DNA of 64,000 nt, from positions 1 to 64,000 of the forward strand of contig JADGBH010000011.1 in assembly GCA_015231595.1 (NCBI GenBank), given 5' to 3'. The position numbers and the translations under genes were made by a program. This document shows positions 44,922 through 54,460 of the stretch, piece by piece. The notes under the pieces were generated by a model that saw only the letters and a program-made list of their open reading frames with translations, had not been told where the DNA came from and searched no databases. How positions within the stretch are numbered: position 1 is the first letter of the stretch; each line of letters begins with the position of its first letter. This DNA is from Desulfobacterales bacterium (GTDB lineage: Bacteria > Desulfobacterota > Desulfobacteria > Desulfobacterales > JADGBH01).

Positions 44922-47009
44922 ATGATTTTTTTTGTAAACTATCATTCATGCAGTATGCAAAATATTTATATCGCTCTAAAGTTTTTATTTTTAATGCTTT
45001 ATTGCTTTATAACTGCTTCCGTTTCTTTTGCAAGCGAATATTCAAAAGACAATAGCAAAGAAGATACAATGCTTATATTTGTCGGAGAGGATCTTCAAGT
45101 TTTAACTCTTGCATCGAGACGAGAAGAAAGCGCATGGCAGGCTCCAGCTATAGCAAATGTTTTTACAAAGGAACAATTCTTGGAAAGGGGTTCAACAACG
45201 TTGAGCGATCTTTTAGATATGTCTGCTGGATTTCATAGTTCTAAAAAAGAATGGGGCTCCCATATTTATCTAAGAGGAATTCCAAACTCTGTTCTTCTTT
45301 TATATGATACAGTCCCGATAAGCCTAGATACAACAAAGTCTTTGAATTTTTTTGATAATGAGCTTCCTTTAAGCTCAATAAAACGAGTAGAAATTATAAG
45401 AGGGCCAGGCTCTGTTTTATGGGGGCCTGATGCTTTTGCCGGTATTGTTAATGTTGTTCCCCTTTCAGGAAAAGATATAGACGGAATTGAAGCTGGCGTT
45501 TTATTTGGCGATTATGGAGATACAAAAGGTACTTTTGCAAATTATGGATATGATGGAGGATTATGGGATACGTTCCTATCCGTCAATGCATATTCAGGTG
45601 AACAAAACAATAAACCATGTAATCTTATAAAATTTTGGGGCAATGGAGATGTGCCTGTATCTCCGGAAGATAGAATGGGCAAAATTATGCCTGAAGACGC
45701 ATACTTTTTAGAAAGTTTCGGACGTTTTTCCTATAGCGACCTTTTCAATATATCATTACGTATTTCTAATTCAAATAAGCCTTACTCAATAGAAGATGAG
45801 AAAAGTGGTCTTATTTGGAGAGAAAACCGGGAATTGCAATCAGGCTTTATAAAGTTTGAATCAAAAAAAAATATTGATTTGTTTTCAGCCTTACGGATAA
45901 TGGGGGTTTATAGTTGGCTTAATCCTGAATATGAAATTATAGATACAAAATTAAAACAAAAAGAAAATACGTCATATGTAGAAATTATATATGATCGAAC
46001 GTCTTTTTCAGGTATAGGTCTTTTTACTTGCGGCATATCCTTTAGGGAAAAACGAATAAAAGATGCTCCAATATGGGATAGTTATTTACCTGATTATTTA
46101 GTAAAAGAAAATAAAAGTTTTTTACCTACTATTGCAAAAGAGGATTATAATACACAGCTTATTTCATTTTTTAGTCAGTATAACCATAAAATTGGTAATT
46201 TTGACTTGTTGTTAGGCGGAAGATATGATGAACACGATGTTTATAAAGATCACATAAGTTTTAATACTGGAATTGTATGGTCACCTAAAAAAGAATGGAT
46301 GTGTAAAATATTATATGGTTCGGCTTATAGAACTCCTTCATCTAAACAACTTATTGAAGAAAATATACCTGACCTTGAAAAAATAAAAAGCTTAAATATC
46401 CAAATGGCTTTAAAACCTTCTGAAGATATCGGAATATCCGCATGTGTTTTTTTAAGCAAAATCGAAAACCATATGATAGAAGACCCCTATGCTGGATTAT
46501 CCCTTCCAAATGAGCAAGAAATCAATGGCATAGAAATAGAAGCCTTTGTTAATCCTTTGAAAAGTCTAAAATTAAGTTCCAATATTACTGTTATCAAAAA
46601 TAAAGGTGAGGATGAGACTTATAAATATAATGATTATGTCTATATAAGACCTGATGGAACCATAGAAAAGCATTATGTCGATTTAAAATATCCATACAAT
46701 ACTGGTCCAGATTTATTTCTTAATATCACAGGCACTTGGTATGCAAATGAAAGATTAAGTTTATTTACACGATGCAATTATTTTGCATCCAGAAAGCTTA
46801 TTTATCCAAGAGCTAAAGATTTTCCTGAAGTAAGTGGTGGATGGACGGTTGATACGAGTTTAAACTTCTCGAATGTCTTTTTTTCCAAATTTGATCTTAC
46901 ATTGACTATAAAAAATTTATTTGATTACAATTATCTTGAACCAGGAACCTACAGTACAATAAATGGGGAGCCTTTTTCTGCGATGTTTATTTTAACGCGC
47001 AGTTGGTAA
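44922..47009 (+). CDS. TonB-dependent outer membrane receptor
   Basis: A 695-residue receptor with a plug domain (VFTKEQFLERGSTTLSDLLD, SHIYLRGIPNSVLLLYDTVP, VEIIRGPGSVLWGPDAFAG) and a 22-strand-type barrel that ends FDYNYLEPGTYSTINGEPFSAMFILTRSW, closing with an aromatic residue. The likely TonB box is near residues 48-56. The ATG at 44922 touches the preceding stop; a second in-frame ATG at 44955 begins a cleaner signal peptide (MQNIYIALKFLFLMLYCF), so the first 11 residues may not be translated. BtuB/CirA-type ligands such as siderophores or cobalamin are possible. No TonB-ExbBD genes are present in the window. Confidence 0.88.
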   Translation: MIFFVNYHSCSMQNIYIALKFLFLMLYCFITASVSFASEYSKDNSKEDTMLIFVGEDLQVLTLASRREESAWQAPAIANVFTKEQFLERGSTTLSDLLDMSAGFHSSKKEWGSHIYLRGIPNSVLLLYDTVPISLDTTKSLNFFDNELPLSSIKRVEIIRGPGSVLWGPDAFAGIVNVVPLSGKDIDGIEAGVLFGDYGDTKGTFANYGYDGGLWDTFLSVNAYSGEQNNKPCNLIKFWGNGDVPVSPEDRMGKIMPEDAYFLESFGRFSYSDLFNISLRISNSNKPYSIEDEKSGLIWRENRELQSGFIKFESKKNIDLFSALRIMGVYSWLNPEYEIIDTKLKQKENTSYVEIIYDRTSFSGIGLFTCGISFREKRIKDAPIWDSYLPDYLVKENKSFLPTIAKEDYNTQLISFFSQYNHKIGNFDLLLGGRYDEHDVYKDHISFNTGIVWSPKKEWMCKILYGSAYRTPSSKQLIEENIPDLEKIKSLNIQMALKPSEDIGISACVFLSKIENHMIEDPYAGLSLPNEQEINGIEIEAFVNPLKSLKLSSNITVIKNKGEDETYKYNDYVYIRPDGTIEKHYVDLKYPYNTGPDLFLNITGTWYANERLSLFTRCNYFASRKLIYPRAKDFPEVSGGWTVDTSLNFSNVFFSKFDLTLTIKNLFDYNYLEPGTYSTINGEPFSAMFILTRSW

Positions 47010-47132
47010 GTGAATACATTGACTTTGCTTATATGAGACGTTGACAAGCTATATTGTTTTTGATATTAAGCCTTAATCCAACATCATAAATTAAGTTTCA
47101 AATAAAACTATTTAAAATTTTCGGGTGTTTAT

Positions 47133-47801
47133 ATGAAAAATTATACTTGGCCAGAACCACCAAATCAATCGGGATTTAATATTGCAAAACCAGGTTATCC
47201 ATATATTACAGCTGGAGTATTTGCTACTGCTATATTTGCAATTATTCATTTTACGCTTTTTGCGTTTATAAGTATTATTGCAACTTTTTTTTGTTGCTGG
47301 TTTTTTAGGGATCCTGACAGAGTAATTCCTACGGAACCAGAAGTTATTATATCCCCAGCCGATGGAAAAATAATAAAAAATGAAATTAGTGAATGTCCTT
47401 TTATAGAAGGAAAATTTCAAAAAGTAAGTATTTTTATGAATGTTTTTAATGTTCATGTAAATAGAATTCCTTTTGGAGGGGTAATAAAAAAAATTATATA
47501 TTTGCCTGGCAAATTTTTTTCAGCAAATCTTGATAAAGCGTCCGAAGAAAACGAACAAAACGCCTTAATAATAAATACAACAAACGAAAAAACTATATGT
47601 GTTGTACAGATTGCAGGTTTAGTTGCAAGAAGAATAATATGCTACATAGCTTCTGATGATGAGGTAAAACAAGGAACACGTTATGGCATGATATGTTTTG
47701 GCTCAAGACTTGATGTTTATATGCCATTGGATGCAAATATTACAGCTAAAATAGGCGAAAAAGTTAAGGCAGGAACCTCTATTATAGGATATATGGCATG
47801 A
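47133..47801 (+). CDS. psd: phosphatidylserine decarboxylase (short, single-gene form)
   Basis: The enzyme makes phosphatidylethanolamine from phosphatidylserine at the inner membrane. The 222-residue chain has membrane helices near residues 26-58, the segment FFCCWFFRDPDRVIPTEPEVIISPADGKI, the catalytic histidine in SIFMNVFNVHVNRIPFGG, and the self-cleavage/pyruvoyl serine in CFGSRLDVYMP near residue 190. The short form of about 220 residues is the archaeal/actinobacterial-like type also common in deltaproteobacteria. Its last four bases overlap the pssA start (ATGA), so the two phospholipid genes are translated together. Confidence 0.92.
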   Translation: MKNYTWPEPPNQSGFNIAKPGYPYITAGVFATAIFAIIHFTLFAFISIIATFFCCWFFRDPDRVIPTEPEVIISPADGKIIKNEISECPFIEGKFQKVSIFMNVFNVHVNRIPFGGVIKKIIYLPGKFFSANLDKASEENEQNALIINTTNEKTICVVQIAGLVARRIICYIASDDEVKQGTRYGMICFGSRLDVYMPLDANITAKIGEKVKAGTSIIGYMA

Positions 47802-48574
47802 GAAGACCAAAAAAATTAGAAAGAAGAAATTTTCGTAAGGGTATTTACATACTTCCAAATATATTTACATCATTAAATATTTTTTGTGGATTTTATTCAG
47901 TTATATCATCAATTGATGGAAAATATTTCCATGCAGCTATTGCTATTTTGTTAGCGGTGTTATTCGATATTCTTGATGGTAAGATAGCAAGAGCTACTAA
48001 CACAACAAGTAGATTTGGTGTTGAGTATGATTCTTTAGCTGATTTAATATCTTTTGGTTTAGCGCCAGGGCTTATGATGTATTTATGGGCTTTAAAACCT
48101 CTTGGTAAATTTGGATGGTTAGTGGCCTTTCTTTTTATGGCTTGTGGTGCTCTTAGGCTTGCAAGATTTAACACAATGGTAGGCACTATAAGCAGTGAAT
48201 ATTTTACAGGACTTCCTATTCCTGCTGGAGCTGGGATGATTGCGACAGCATTTTTATTTTGCCATAGAATAAACTTTGAAGACAATATTAGTCCTTTGCT
48301 TATATTTATAATGGTATTTATTTTATCAATTTTAATGGTAAGCACTGTAAAATATTATAGCTTTAAAAATGCAGAACTTTTTAAAAGAATGAAGTTTGAA
48401 TTTTTAGTTATTGCAATATTAATATTAGTTTCTATTGCGGCATTCCCACAGATAGCCCTTTTTCTTTTATGTTTTTCTTATGTTTTATCAGGACCTATTT
48501 TTATAGGCATTATGAAGAAAAAGTCAGCAAATTCCCCTGATGAGCCGGAAAAAAACAATTCCGCATCTATCTAA
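47798..48574 (+). CDS. pssA: CDP-diacylglycerol-serine O-phosphatidyltransferase
   Basis: PssA produces phosphatidylserine, the substrate of Psd. The CDP-alcohol phosphotransferase signature DG-x2-AR-x8-G-x3-D-x3-D is read in LDGKIARATNTTSRFGVEYDSLAD, with all four aspartates present. About eight hydrophobic helices fill the 258 residues. It is coupled to psd by a four-base overlap and followed after 51 bases by leuB with its own AAGGAG. Together they form the normal phosphatidylethanolamine pathway in the inner membrane. Confidence 0.93.
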   Translation: MRRPKKLERRNFRKGIYILPNIFTSLNIFCGFYSVISSIDGKYFHAAIAILLAVLFDILDGKIARATNTTSRFGVEYDSLADLISFGLAPGLMMYLWALKPLGKFGWLVAFLFMACGALRLARFNTMVGTISSEYFTGLPIPAGAGMIATAFLFCHRINFEDNISPLLIFIMVFILSILMVSTVKYYSFKNAELFKRMKFEFLVIAILILVSIAAFPQIALFLLCFSYVLSGPIFIGIMKKKSANSPDEPEKNNSASI

Positions 48575-48625
48575 AATTTTTTATATCGATTATTATTAAT
48601 TTTTTGTTAAATATAAGGAGTCGTT

Positions 48626-49696
48626 ATGACAAAAGAATATAAAATTGCAGTTATTCCAGGAGATGGAACTGGCCCAGAAGTTGTTGCAGAAGGACTTAAA
48701 GTTCTTCAAACAGTAGAAAAAAAATGTGATTTCACTTTTAAGTTTACAGAATATAAAATTGGGGGAGATCATTATAAGGCCACAGGAGAAATTCTTTCAG
48801 AAGAAACAATGAAATTAATAGGAAAAAATGATGCTGCATATCTTGGCGCTATTGGGCATCCTGATGTAAAACCTGGTATTTTAGAAAAAGGTATTTTGCT
48901 TAAACTTAGATTTCATTTTGACCAATATATCAATTTAAGGCCTGTTAAACTTTATGAAGGAGTTTATACACCTATTAAAGATAAAGGTCCTAAGGAAATA
49001 GATTTTATTGTAGTCAGAGAAAACACAGAAGGTCTTTATGCAGGAGCTGGTGGTTGTTTAAAATATGGAACTCCCGACGAAGTTGCTGTTCAGGAATCAA
49101 TTAATACTCGCAAAGGCGTTGAAAGATGTGTCAGATATGCTTTCGAATACTGTAAAAAAAGAAATAAAGCAAAAAAAATAACTTTATGTGGTAAAACAAA
49201 TGTTTTGACCTATGCGTTTGATTTATGGGAAAGGACATTTTATGAAGTGGCGAAAGAATATCCAGATATAAAGACAGATTATGCGCATGTAGATGCTATT
49301 TGTATGTGGATGGTTAAAAATCCAGAATGGTTTGATGTAATAGTAACAGATAATATGTTTGGAGATATCATAACTGATCTTGGAGCTATGATTCAAGGAG
49401 GTATGGGAATTGCCGCTGGAGGAAATATTAATCCTCAGGGTCTTTCCATGTTTGAACCTATAGGAGGATCTGCTCCTAAATATACAGGTAAAAAAGTTAT
49501 TAACCCTATTGCAGCTATAATGGCTGCTCAACTAATGCTAGAAACGTTAGGAGAATTTAAAGCCGCGTCTTATATTGAAAAAGCTGTTATGAAAGTTTTA
49601 AAAGAAGATATTAAAGATGTTGCCGCAGGAAAAATGGGATTTACTACTAATGAAGTAGGAGATATTATATCTGAATACATAGAAAAAAATTTTTAG
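48626..49696 (+). CDS. leuB: 3-isopropylmalate dehydrogenase (isocitrate/isopropylmalate dehydrogenase family)
   Basis: A 356-residue NAD-dependent beta-decarboxylating dehydrogenase. It starts with [12 protein letters not shown], has [17 protein letters not shown] (substrate arginines), [12 protein letters not shown] and the metal site [18 protein letters not shown]. The LRxxxxxYxNLRP pattern and YAGAGG favour isopropylmalate over isocitrate as substrate, so a role in leucine synthesis is likely, but homoisocitrate or tartrate-type enzymes use the same fold. AAGGAG precedes the ATG by nine bases. It stands in the psd-pssA-leuB order common in deltaproteobacteria. Confidence 0.82.
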   Translation: MTKEYKIAVIPGDGTGPEVVAEGLKVLQTVEKKCDFTFKFTEYKIGGDHYKATGEILSEETMKLIGKNDAAYLGAIGHPDVKPGILEKGILLKLRFHFDQYINLRPVKLYEGVYTPIKDKGPKEIDFIVVRENTEGLYAGAGGCLKYGTPDEVAVQESINTRKGVERCVRYAFEYCKKRNKAKKITLCGKTNVLTYAFDLWERTFYEVAKEYPDIKTDYAHVDAICMWMVKNPEWFDVIVTDNMFGDIITDLGAMIQGGMGIAAGGNINPQGLSMFEPIGGSAPKYTGKKVINPIAAIMAAQLMLETLGEFKAASYIEKAVMKVLKEDIKDVAAGKMGFTTNEVGDIISEYIEKNF

Positions 49697-49731
49697 TTAT
49701 TTATAATTGTTTAATTTTGTAGGAGAATACA

Positions 49732-50199
49732 TTGGAAAGAATACCTATTACCAAAGAAGGATATGAATCACTAAAAAAAGAATTGGAACGCCTTAAATCT
49801 GTTGAAAGACCTCAGAATATAAAAGCGATTGAAGAAGCTCGAGCTCATGGAGATCTTTCTGAAAATGCAGAATATGCTGCAGCTAAGAACAAACAAAGCT
49901 TTATTGAAGGTAGAATAAGTGAAGTTGAGTATAAATTAGGAAATCTTGATATAATTTCTACAGAAAATTTGCCTACAGATAAGGTAATATTTGGTTCTGT
50001 AGTCCTTCTTGAAAATATTGATACAGGGGAAGAAGTCAAATATAGATTAGTAGGCCCCGATGAATCAAATATTGAGGAAGGAAAAATTTCAGTTGTATCA
50101 CCATTAGGAAAAGGCATGATTGGAAAAAAACCAGGGAATGAAATTGTTATTCAAGCTCCTGGAGGAAAAAGAACCTATGAATTAATAGAAATTCTTTAA
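49732..50199 (+). CDS. greA: transcription elongation factor GreA
   Basis: GreA rescues backtracked RNA polymerase by inducing cleavage of the nascent RNA 3' end. The 155-residue protein has the N-terminal coiled coil with the acidic tip (ARAHGDLSENAEYAAAKNKQ), where D and E hold magnesium in the secondary channel, and a C-terminal FKBP-like domain (VSPLGKGMIGKKPGNEIVI). The start is TTG at 49732, with AGGAG at 49721-49725. It belongs to the housekeeping run and precedes rpoZ. Confidence 0.95.
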   Translation: MERIPITKEGYESLKKELERLKSVERPQNIKAIEEARAHGDLSENAEYAAAKNKQSFIEGRISEVEYKLGNLDIISTENLPTDKVIFGSVVLLENIDTGEEVKYRLVGPDESNIEEGKISVVSPLGKGMIGKKPGNEIVIQAPGGKRTYELIEIL

Positions 50200-50218
50200 T
50201 TGGAAGTGGAGGTCATAA

Positions 50219-50431
50219 TTGGCAAGAATTACAATAGAAGACTGTTTAAGAAAAATTCCTAATCGTTTTTTAATAGCAAGAATGGCCGCTCAGCGTGTAA
50301 AAAAAATTAGGGAAGGCTCAGAATATTTGATTTCTTCTGTAAAAAATGAAGATATAGTTATGTCTCTTCGGGAAATAGCATCAGGTAAAGTTGTTATCAA
50401 ACTCGACGTACCTAATAAGGATAAAACCTAA
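50219..50431 (+). CDS. rpoZ: RNA polymerase omega subunit
   Basis: The 70-residue omega subunit helps fold and hold beta-prime in RNA polymerase. It begins MARITIEDCLRKIPNRFLIA and continues with RMAAQRVKKIREG, the conserved N-terminal helices; the C-terminus is short and charged. The start is a TTG at 50219 behind GGAGG at 50208-50212. It lies 19 bases after greA and 19 before the ttcA-like gene, so these probably share a transcript. Confidence 0.92.
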   Translation: MARITIEDCLRKIPNRFLIARMAAQRVKKIREGSEYLISSVKNEDIVMSLREIASGKVVIKLDVPNKDKT

Positions 50432-50450
50432 TAGCTTTACTCTATAATAT

Positions 50451-51173
50451 ATGGCAAATATTCATTTTAAAATTTTAAACAAAGGGGTTGGAAAGGCTAT
50501 ACATGAATATGACATGATACGTGAAGGGGACCGCATTGCTATTGGGATTTCTGGTGGAAAAGACAGCCTTTCCCTCATGTGTGTTCTTAAAGAAAGATTA
50601 TCATGGATTCCAATAAAATATGAACTTTTCGGGATTTATATTGACCTTGGATTTAAAGATGGGTTTGCTTCGGAATTAAAAAATTTTTGTGAGACGCAAG
50701 GAATTAGCTTAAGAATTGAATATACAGACTATGGAATTGTAGCCCATAGTGAAAAAAATACAGAAAATCCGTGTTTTTTATGTTCAAGGCTCAGAAGAAA
50801 GCGCCTTTTTGAAATAGCGCATGATTTAGGCTGTAAAAAACTTGCTCTCGCCCATCATATGGATGACATAATTGAAACTCTTTTTTTAAATATGTTTTAT
50901 GCTGGTCAAATTAGTACTATGAAGCCTTATCAGCCTTTTTTTAAAGGCAAAATTATTGTGATAAGGCCATTTGCTTTTGTTGGTGAAGATAGAATAAGAG
51001 ATTTTGCTAAATTTAACAATTTCCCAAACTTCATAAATCCTTGTCCAACTGTCCATAAGTCAAAAAGACATAAAATAAAAGATTTTTTAAAAGATTTTTA
51101 TAAAGACAATAATAAAGTAAAAAGTAATATATTCAGAGCTATGAAAAACATCAACTCTGAATATATGCTATAA
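50451..51173 (+). CDS. ttcA: TtcA-family tRNA 2-thiocytidine synthesis protein
   Basis: A 240-residue PP-loop ATPase. The PP-loop is IGISGGKDSLSLM near residue 33, and the Fe-S-binding CxxC is in PCFLCSRLRRKRLFE near residue 107, with a third cysteine in NPCPT. The LALAHHMDDIIETLFLNMFY helix is typical of TtcA, which thiolates cytidine 32 of tRNA with an iron-sulfur cluster. It is slightly shorter than the 311-residue E. coli form and ends after the catalytic domain. Position in the rpoZ-folE2 run suggests an RNA maintenance role. Confidence 0.83.
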   Translation: MANIHFKILNKGVGKAIHEYDMIREGDRIAIGISGGKDSLSLMCVLKERLSWIPIKYELFGIYIDLGFKDGFASELKNFCETQGISLRIEYTDYGIVAHSEKNTENPCFLCSRLRRKRLFEIAHDLGCKKLALAHHMDDIIETLFLNMFYAGQISTMKPYQPFFKGKIIVIRPFAFVGEDRIRDFAKFNNFPNFINPCPTVHKSKRHKIKDFLKDFYKDNNKVKSNIFRAMKNINSEYML

Positions 51174-51203
51174 GCAACTCAAATTTTTTTATGTTTAATT
51201 ATC

Positions 51204-52016
51204 ATGAATACTCTTATAAAAGATGTGCAAAACCAAAAAGATTATAGAAATATTCCAATAGACAAGGTAGGAATAAAAAATCTACGATACCCAATCACCG
51301 TCCTTGACCGTAAAAACGGATATCAAAAAACTGTAGCTAATATTAATATGTATGTGGATTTACCCCATGATAACAAGGGAACCCACATGAGTCGGTTTGT
51401 CGAAATACTCCATGAACTAAGAAACGAAGTTACTTCTTTGAGGACATTTTCATATCTATTAAAAGAAATGAAAGAACATTTAAATGCAGCCTCAGCTCAT
51501 ATTGAAGTAACATTCCCTTATTTTATAGAAAAGAATGCTCCTATTAGTAAAACTCCAGGACTTATGGACTATAACTGCAATATAATTGGGAGCAGTGACT
51601 CTGAAGATAAAATTGATATTGTTTTAGAAGTGTTTGTGCCAATTTCTTCAGTATGCCCTTGTTCTAAAATTATAAGCGAGGCTGGAGCCCATAATCAAAG
51701 GGGAGAGGTCAGAGTATGTACAAGATTTAATAAATTTATATGGATCGAAGATATTATAGCATTAGTTGAAAAAGCGGCTTCCATTGATGTTTACTCTGTT
51801 TTAAAAAGAGTTGATGAAAAATATGTTACAGAGCAGGCTTTTAATAATCCAAAATTTGTGGAAGATATTGTAAGGGATATTGCTATGTCCCTTATGAATG
51901 ATGAAAATATAGTATGGTTTTCAGTTAGTGCTGAAAATTTCGAATCAATTCATAATCACAGCGCTTATGCATGTATTACGAGTGAAAAGCTAAACTCATT
52001 CAATGCTGTTCAATAA
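51204..52016 (+). CDS. folE2: GTP cyclohydrolase I type B
   Basis: FolE2 converts GTP to dihydroneopterin triphosphate for folate and 7-deazaguanine synthesis. The 270-residue protein carries GTHMSRFVEIL (substrate histidine region) and the catalytic cysteine segment VCPCSKIISEAGAHNQRGEV, typical of the zinc-sparing type B (COG1469) family. The C-terminus ends with AENFESIHNHSAYA, which includes the conserved histidine region. The gene closes the plus-strand housekeeping run and its 3' end overlaps the convergent pseudouridine synthase by 21 bases. Confidence 0.9.
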   Translation: MNTLIKDVQNQKDYRNIPIDKVGIKNLRYPITVLDRKNGYQKTVANINMYVDLPHDNKGTHMSRFVEILHELRNEVTSLRTFSYLLKEMKEHLNAASAHIEVTFPYFIEKNAPISKTPGLMDYNCNIIGSSDSEDKIDIVLEVFVPISSVCPCSKIISEAGAHNQRGEVRVCTRFNKFIWIEDIIALVEKAASIDVYSVLKRVDEKYVTEQAFNNPKFVEDIVRDIAMSLMNDENIVWFSVSAENFESIHNHSAYACITSEKLNSFNAVQ

Positions 52017-52691
52017 CTCGTTGAGTTCTTTTTTACTTAAATAACGCCAGCCTCCAACAGGGAGATTATTTAATTTTATGTTATCTATACGTATCCGATG
52101 AAGTGTTATCACAGTATTTCCAACTTGTTCGGCCATTCGTCGTATTTGTCTATTTTTCCCTTCTTGTAAGGTAATTTTAATTCTTTTTGGAGCAACTACC
52201 TTTACTTTTGCGGGTCTTGTTTTACTCCCTAAAATAAACATCCCTTCTTCAAACTTTTTAATAGCTTCAAAAGAGAGTTCTTTTTCAAATGTAACTTCAT
52301 ACTCTTTTTCATGGTCAAAAGAAGGATGGGAAAGTTTATGGTGAAGTCGTCCATCATTTGTAAGAAAGATTAACCCTGTTGAATCTTTGTCTAAACGCCC
52401 TACTGGATATATTCGTTCATTTATATCTACAAGCTCAAGAATTATTTTTTCATTTTTATGTTTGCAACTGCTTACATACCCTTTAGGTTTGTTTAAAGCT
52501 ATATAAATAAATTTATTCGAAGGTTTTATAACCTTGCCAAATGCTTCAATAACATCTTTATCAGGGTCAATCTTTTGGGATAGATTTGTAGCTACATCAC
52601 CATTAACCTGTATGGCTCCCTTTAATATATATTCTTCGCCTTTTCTTCTCGAACAAAAGCCAGCTAAAGAAAGATATTTGTGTATTCTCAT
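51996..52691 (-). CDS. RsuA/RluB-family pseudouridine synthase
   Basis: A 231-residue rRNA pseudouridine synthase. An S4 RNA-binding domain opens the protein (MRIHKYLSLAGFCSRRKGEEYI), and the catalytic aspartate stands in YPVGRLDKDSTGLIFLTNDG. EGKNRQIRRMAEQVGNTVITLHRIRI is the conserved end. The short, S4-containing form is shared by RluB, RluE, RluF and RsuA, so the target (16S or 23S position) cannot be fixed. It stands alone upstream of about 120 bases of spacer before the 27-residue repeat gene. Confidence 0.9.
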   Translation of the reverse strand: MRIHKYLSLAGFCSRRKGEEYILKGAIQVNGDVATNLSQKIDPDKDVIEAFGKVIKPSNKFIYIALNKPKGYVSSCKHKNEKIILELVDINERIYPVGRLDKDSTGLIFLTNDGRLHHKLSHPSFDHEKEYEVTFEKELSFEAIKKFEEGMFILGSKTRPAKVKVVAPKRIKITLQEGKNRQIRRMAEQVGNTVITLHRIRIDNIKLNNLPVGGWRYLSKKELNELLNSIE

Positions 52692-52811
52692 AATTTTATA
52701 ATTTTATAATTTTAAAAAAATGACACACCATTTCCAATTTTAGAATATAAACTTTGTAATAGCTTTTATTCTTGGCCTTGATAACCTGAATAGTATGTCA
52801 CTTATTAATTA

Positions 52812-54422
52812 TTATTTTATCCTATAGATTTCCTTTAATTTGCCCACTACTGGAATACAAGTAATATCTACATTATATAATAATCCTCCGCTAACTCGCC
52901 ATCCTATTTGTCCCATAAGATTTTCTGGCTTGAATAAAGTATTTACAGTAGCAATAAGTTCTTTTTCGGTTCTATTCATAGCGTCAACTAAAATCGGTAA
53001 ATCAATTCCTCCCATTAAGTCTTTAATAAGGTCAGGATTTTTTTTCAAAATGATATTTGTAGTTTTTGTAAGGGACGGGATTAAAAGTTTTGTATCCAGG
53101 TTTTCGGCAATTGAGTAAAGTATTTCTGGTTTTTCAGCAATTAAAGCATTAAGTAATTTAGGAACGAGTTTAACATCAATTCCTTTAGTAAGATTAAGAA
53201 TAAATTTGAACTGGTCAGAAAGCAATACATTAGTTGAATTTGTCACAACATTGACGTCCATATTCCCAACAAAATTTGAAAGGAATTTAGGATCATCTTT
53301 TAATACAGTATTTATAGCCTTTGCTACTGGTACCATATCTAATCCTGAAATTATTTGGGGGAGAAAGTCAGGATTTTTTTTAATAACAAGATTTGCTGTA
53401 TTTGATATATTTTTTGTTTCTATTGCTGAAGCTATATTAGGAATAAATTCGGGCTTTTCCTTCATAAGAGTGTTAATAGAATCCGATATTGCTTTTGTAT
53501 CTAAATGTTCTACTAAGTTTGAAACATATTTGGGATTATCTTTAGCAACTTTATTTACTATAGTAGCTAATTGCTTTTGGTCTATTTTGCCTATGATATT
53601 TGCTATATGATTTGGATCTATTGAATTTATTAATTCACATACAACTTTTGACGCTTTGCCTAAAACAGTATTTAAAGATTTAGCTGCTAATTTTACATCA
53701 AGATTTAATAAAAACTCGCTTAAAAAGCTTGTGTTTGTTTGATTTGCAATTATTCTATTTGTAATTTGAGCAAGAGTTTTAACATCTAATGTAGCGATCA
53801 AGTAATTAATAAAGTCAGGATTTTCTTTTAAAAATATATTAATGGATTTGCCTATCATTGTTGGGTTAAGGCCACCAACTAAATCGGAAATAAATGTTGG
53901 GTTATTGTCTAAGGCTATATTTATTACATTTGCGAGAGCTTTTGTATTTATTGATGATAAGAATTTACTTGATAAATCAGGATTTTTGACTATGACAAAA
54001 TTAATTGATTTTGTCATAGCTTGAATATCAAGGTTGTTGATAAACGCACTTGCATATTCAGGGTTTTCTCTAACGGCTATGTTGCATATTTCTGCTAGAA
54101 GAACTGGATCTTGATATTTCATGGATTGGCTTAAAATATCTTTGTTTTCTTCTAAAAGGCGATTTATCATTATGGCGAGGGATTTTTTATCTATTTTTGA
54201 AGCCATTTCGCTTAAAAGTTGGGGATTACTCTGCATGTATTCGTTGACAGCAGGTATGACATGATAGTCAGTTACACCTCCTATTACGCTATGCCCAAAA
54301 TTTGTAAACATTAAAGGAATACCAATAACATAAACTATTACCGTGATCATGAAGATTAAGTTTATAATTTTTTGGAGCCTTGGATTTAACAGGAAACCTT
54401 GAGGAATCGTTAATTTTTTCAT
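52812..54422 (-). CDS. membrane-anchored protein of about fifteen 27-residue helical repeats
   Basis: I do not recognise this family. The N-terminus has one membrane anchor (residues 19-42, FMITVIVYVIGIPLMF). From residue 66 the chain repeats with a 27-residue period, with units at 66, 93, 120, 147, 174 and 201, and again from 296 at 27-residue steps with one 29-residue unit, to about 486. The consensus is NPxFLSxLVxxLDxKxLAxxINxxLKx: an N/K/D-P turn, a first helix, an LD cap and a second helix. The result should be a right-handed helical solenoid facing the periplasm or cytoplasm. It ends with a 50-residue cap (PENLMGQIGWRV). The gene follows the radical SAM gene of the dksA unit by 38 bases. 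Confidence 0.6.
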   Translation of the reverse strand: MKKLTIPQGFLLNPRLQKIINLIFMITVIVYVIGIPLMFTNFGHSVIGGVTDYHVIPAVNEYMQSNPQLLSEMASKIDKKSLAIMINRLLEENKDILSQSMKYQDPVLLAEICNIAVRENPEYASAFINNLDIQAMTKSINFVIVKNPDLSSKFLSSINTKALANVINIALDNNPTFISDLVGGLNPTMIGKSINIFLKENPDFINYLIATLDVKTLAQITNRIIANQTNTSFLSEFLLNLDVKLAAKSLNTVLGKASKVVCELINSIDPNHIANIIGKIDQKQLATIVNKVAKDNPKYVSNLVEHLDTKAISDSINTLMKEKPEFIPNIASAIETKNISNTANLVIKKNPDFLPQIISGLDMVPVAKAINTVLKDDPKFLSNFVGNMDVNVVTNSTNVLLSDQFKFILNLTKGIDVKLVPKLLNALIAEKPEILYSIAENLDTKLLIPSLTKTTNIILKKNPDLIKDLMGGIDLPILVDAMNRTEKELIATVNTLFKPENLMGQIGWRVSGGLLYNVDITCIPVVGKLKEIYRIK

Positions 54423-54460
54423 TTTTTCTTTCCTTTTTTTTAAATAAAGTTCTTGTTAAA

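Noticed and set aside
44922-44954. A cobalamin riboswitch before the TonB receptor
   Set aside because: The receptor starts immediately after the regulator's stop codon, leaving no leader in which such an element could fit.
52840-54024. Plus-strand open frames opposite the 27-residue-repeat gene
   Set aside because: They are antisense shadows of repetitive coding sequence and lack ribosome binding sites.
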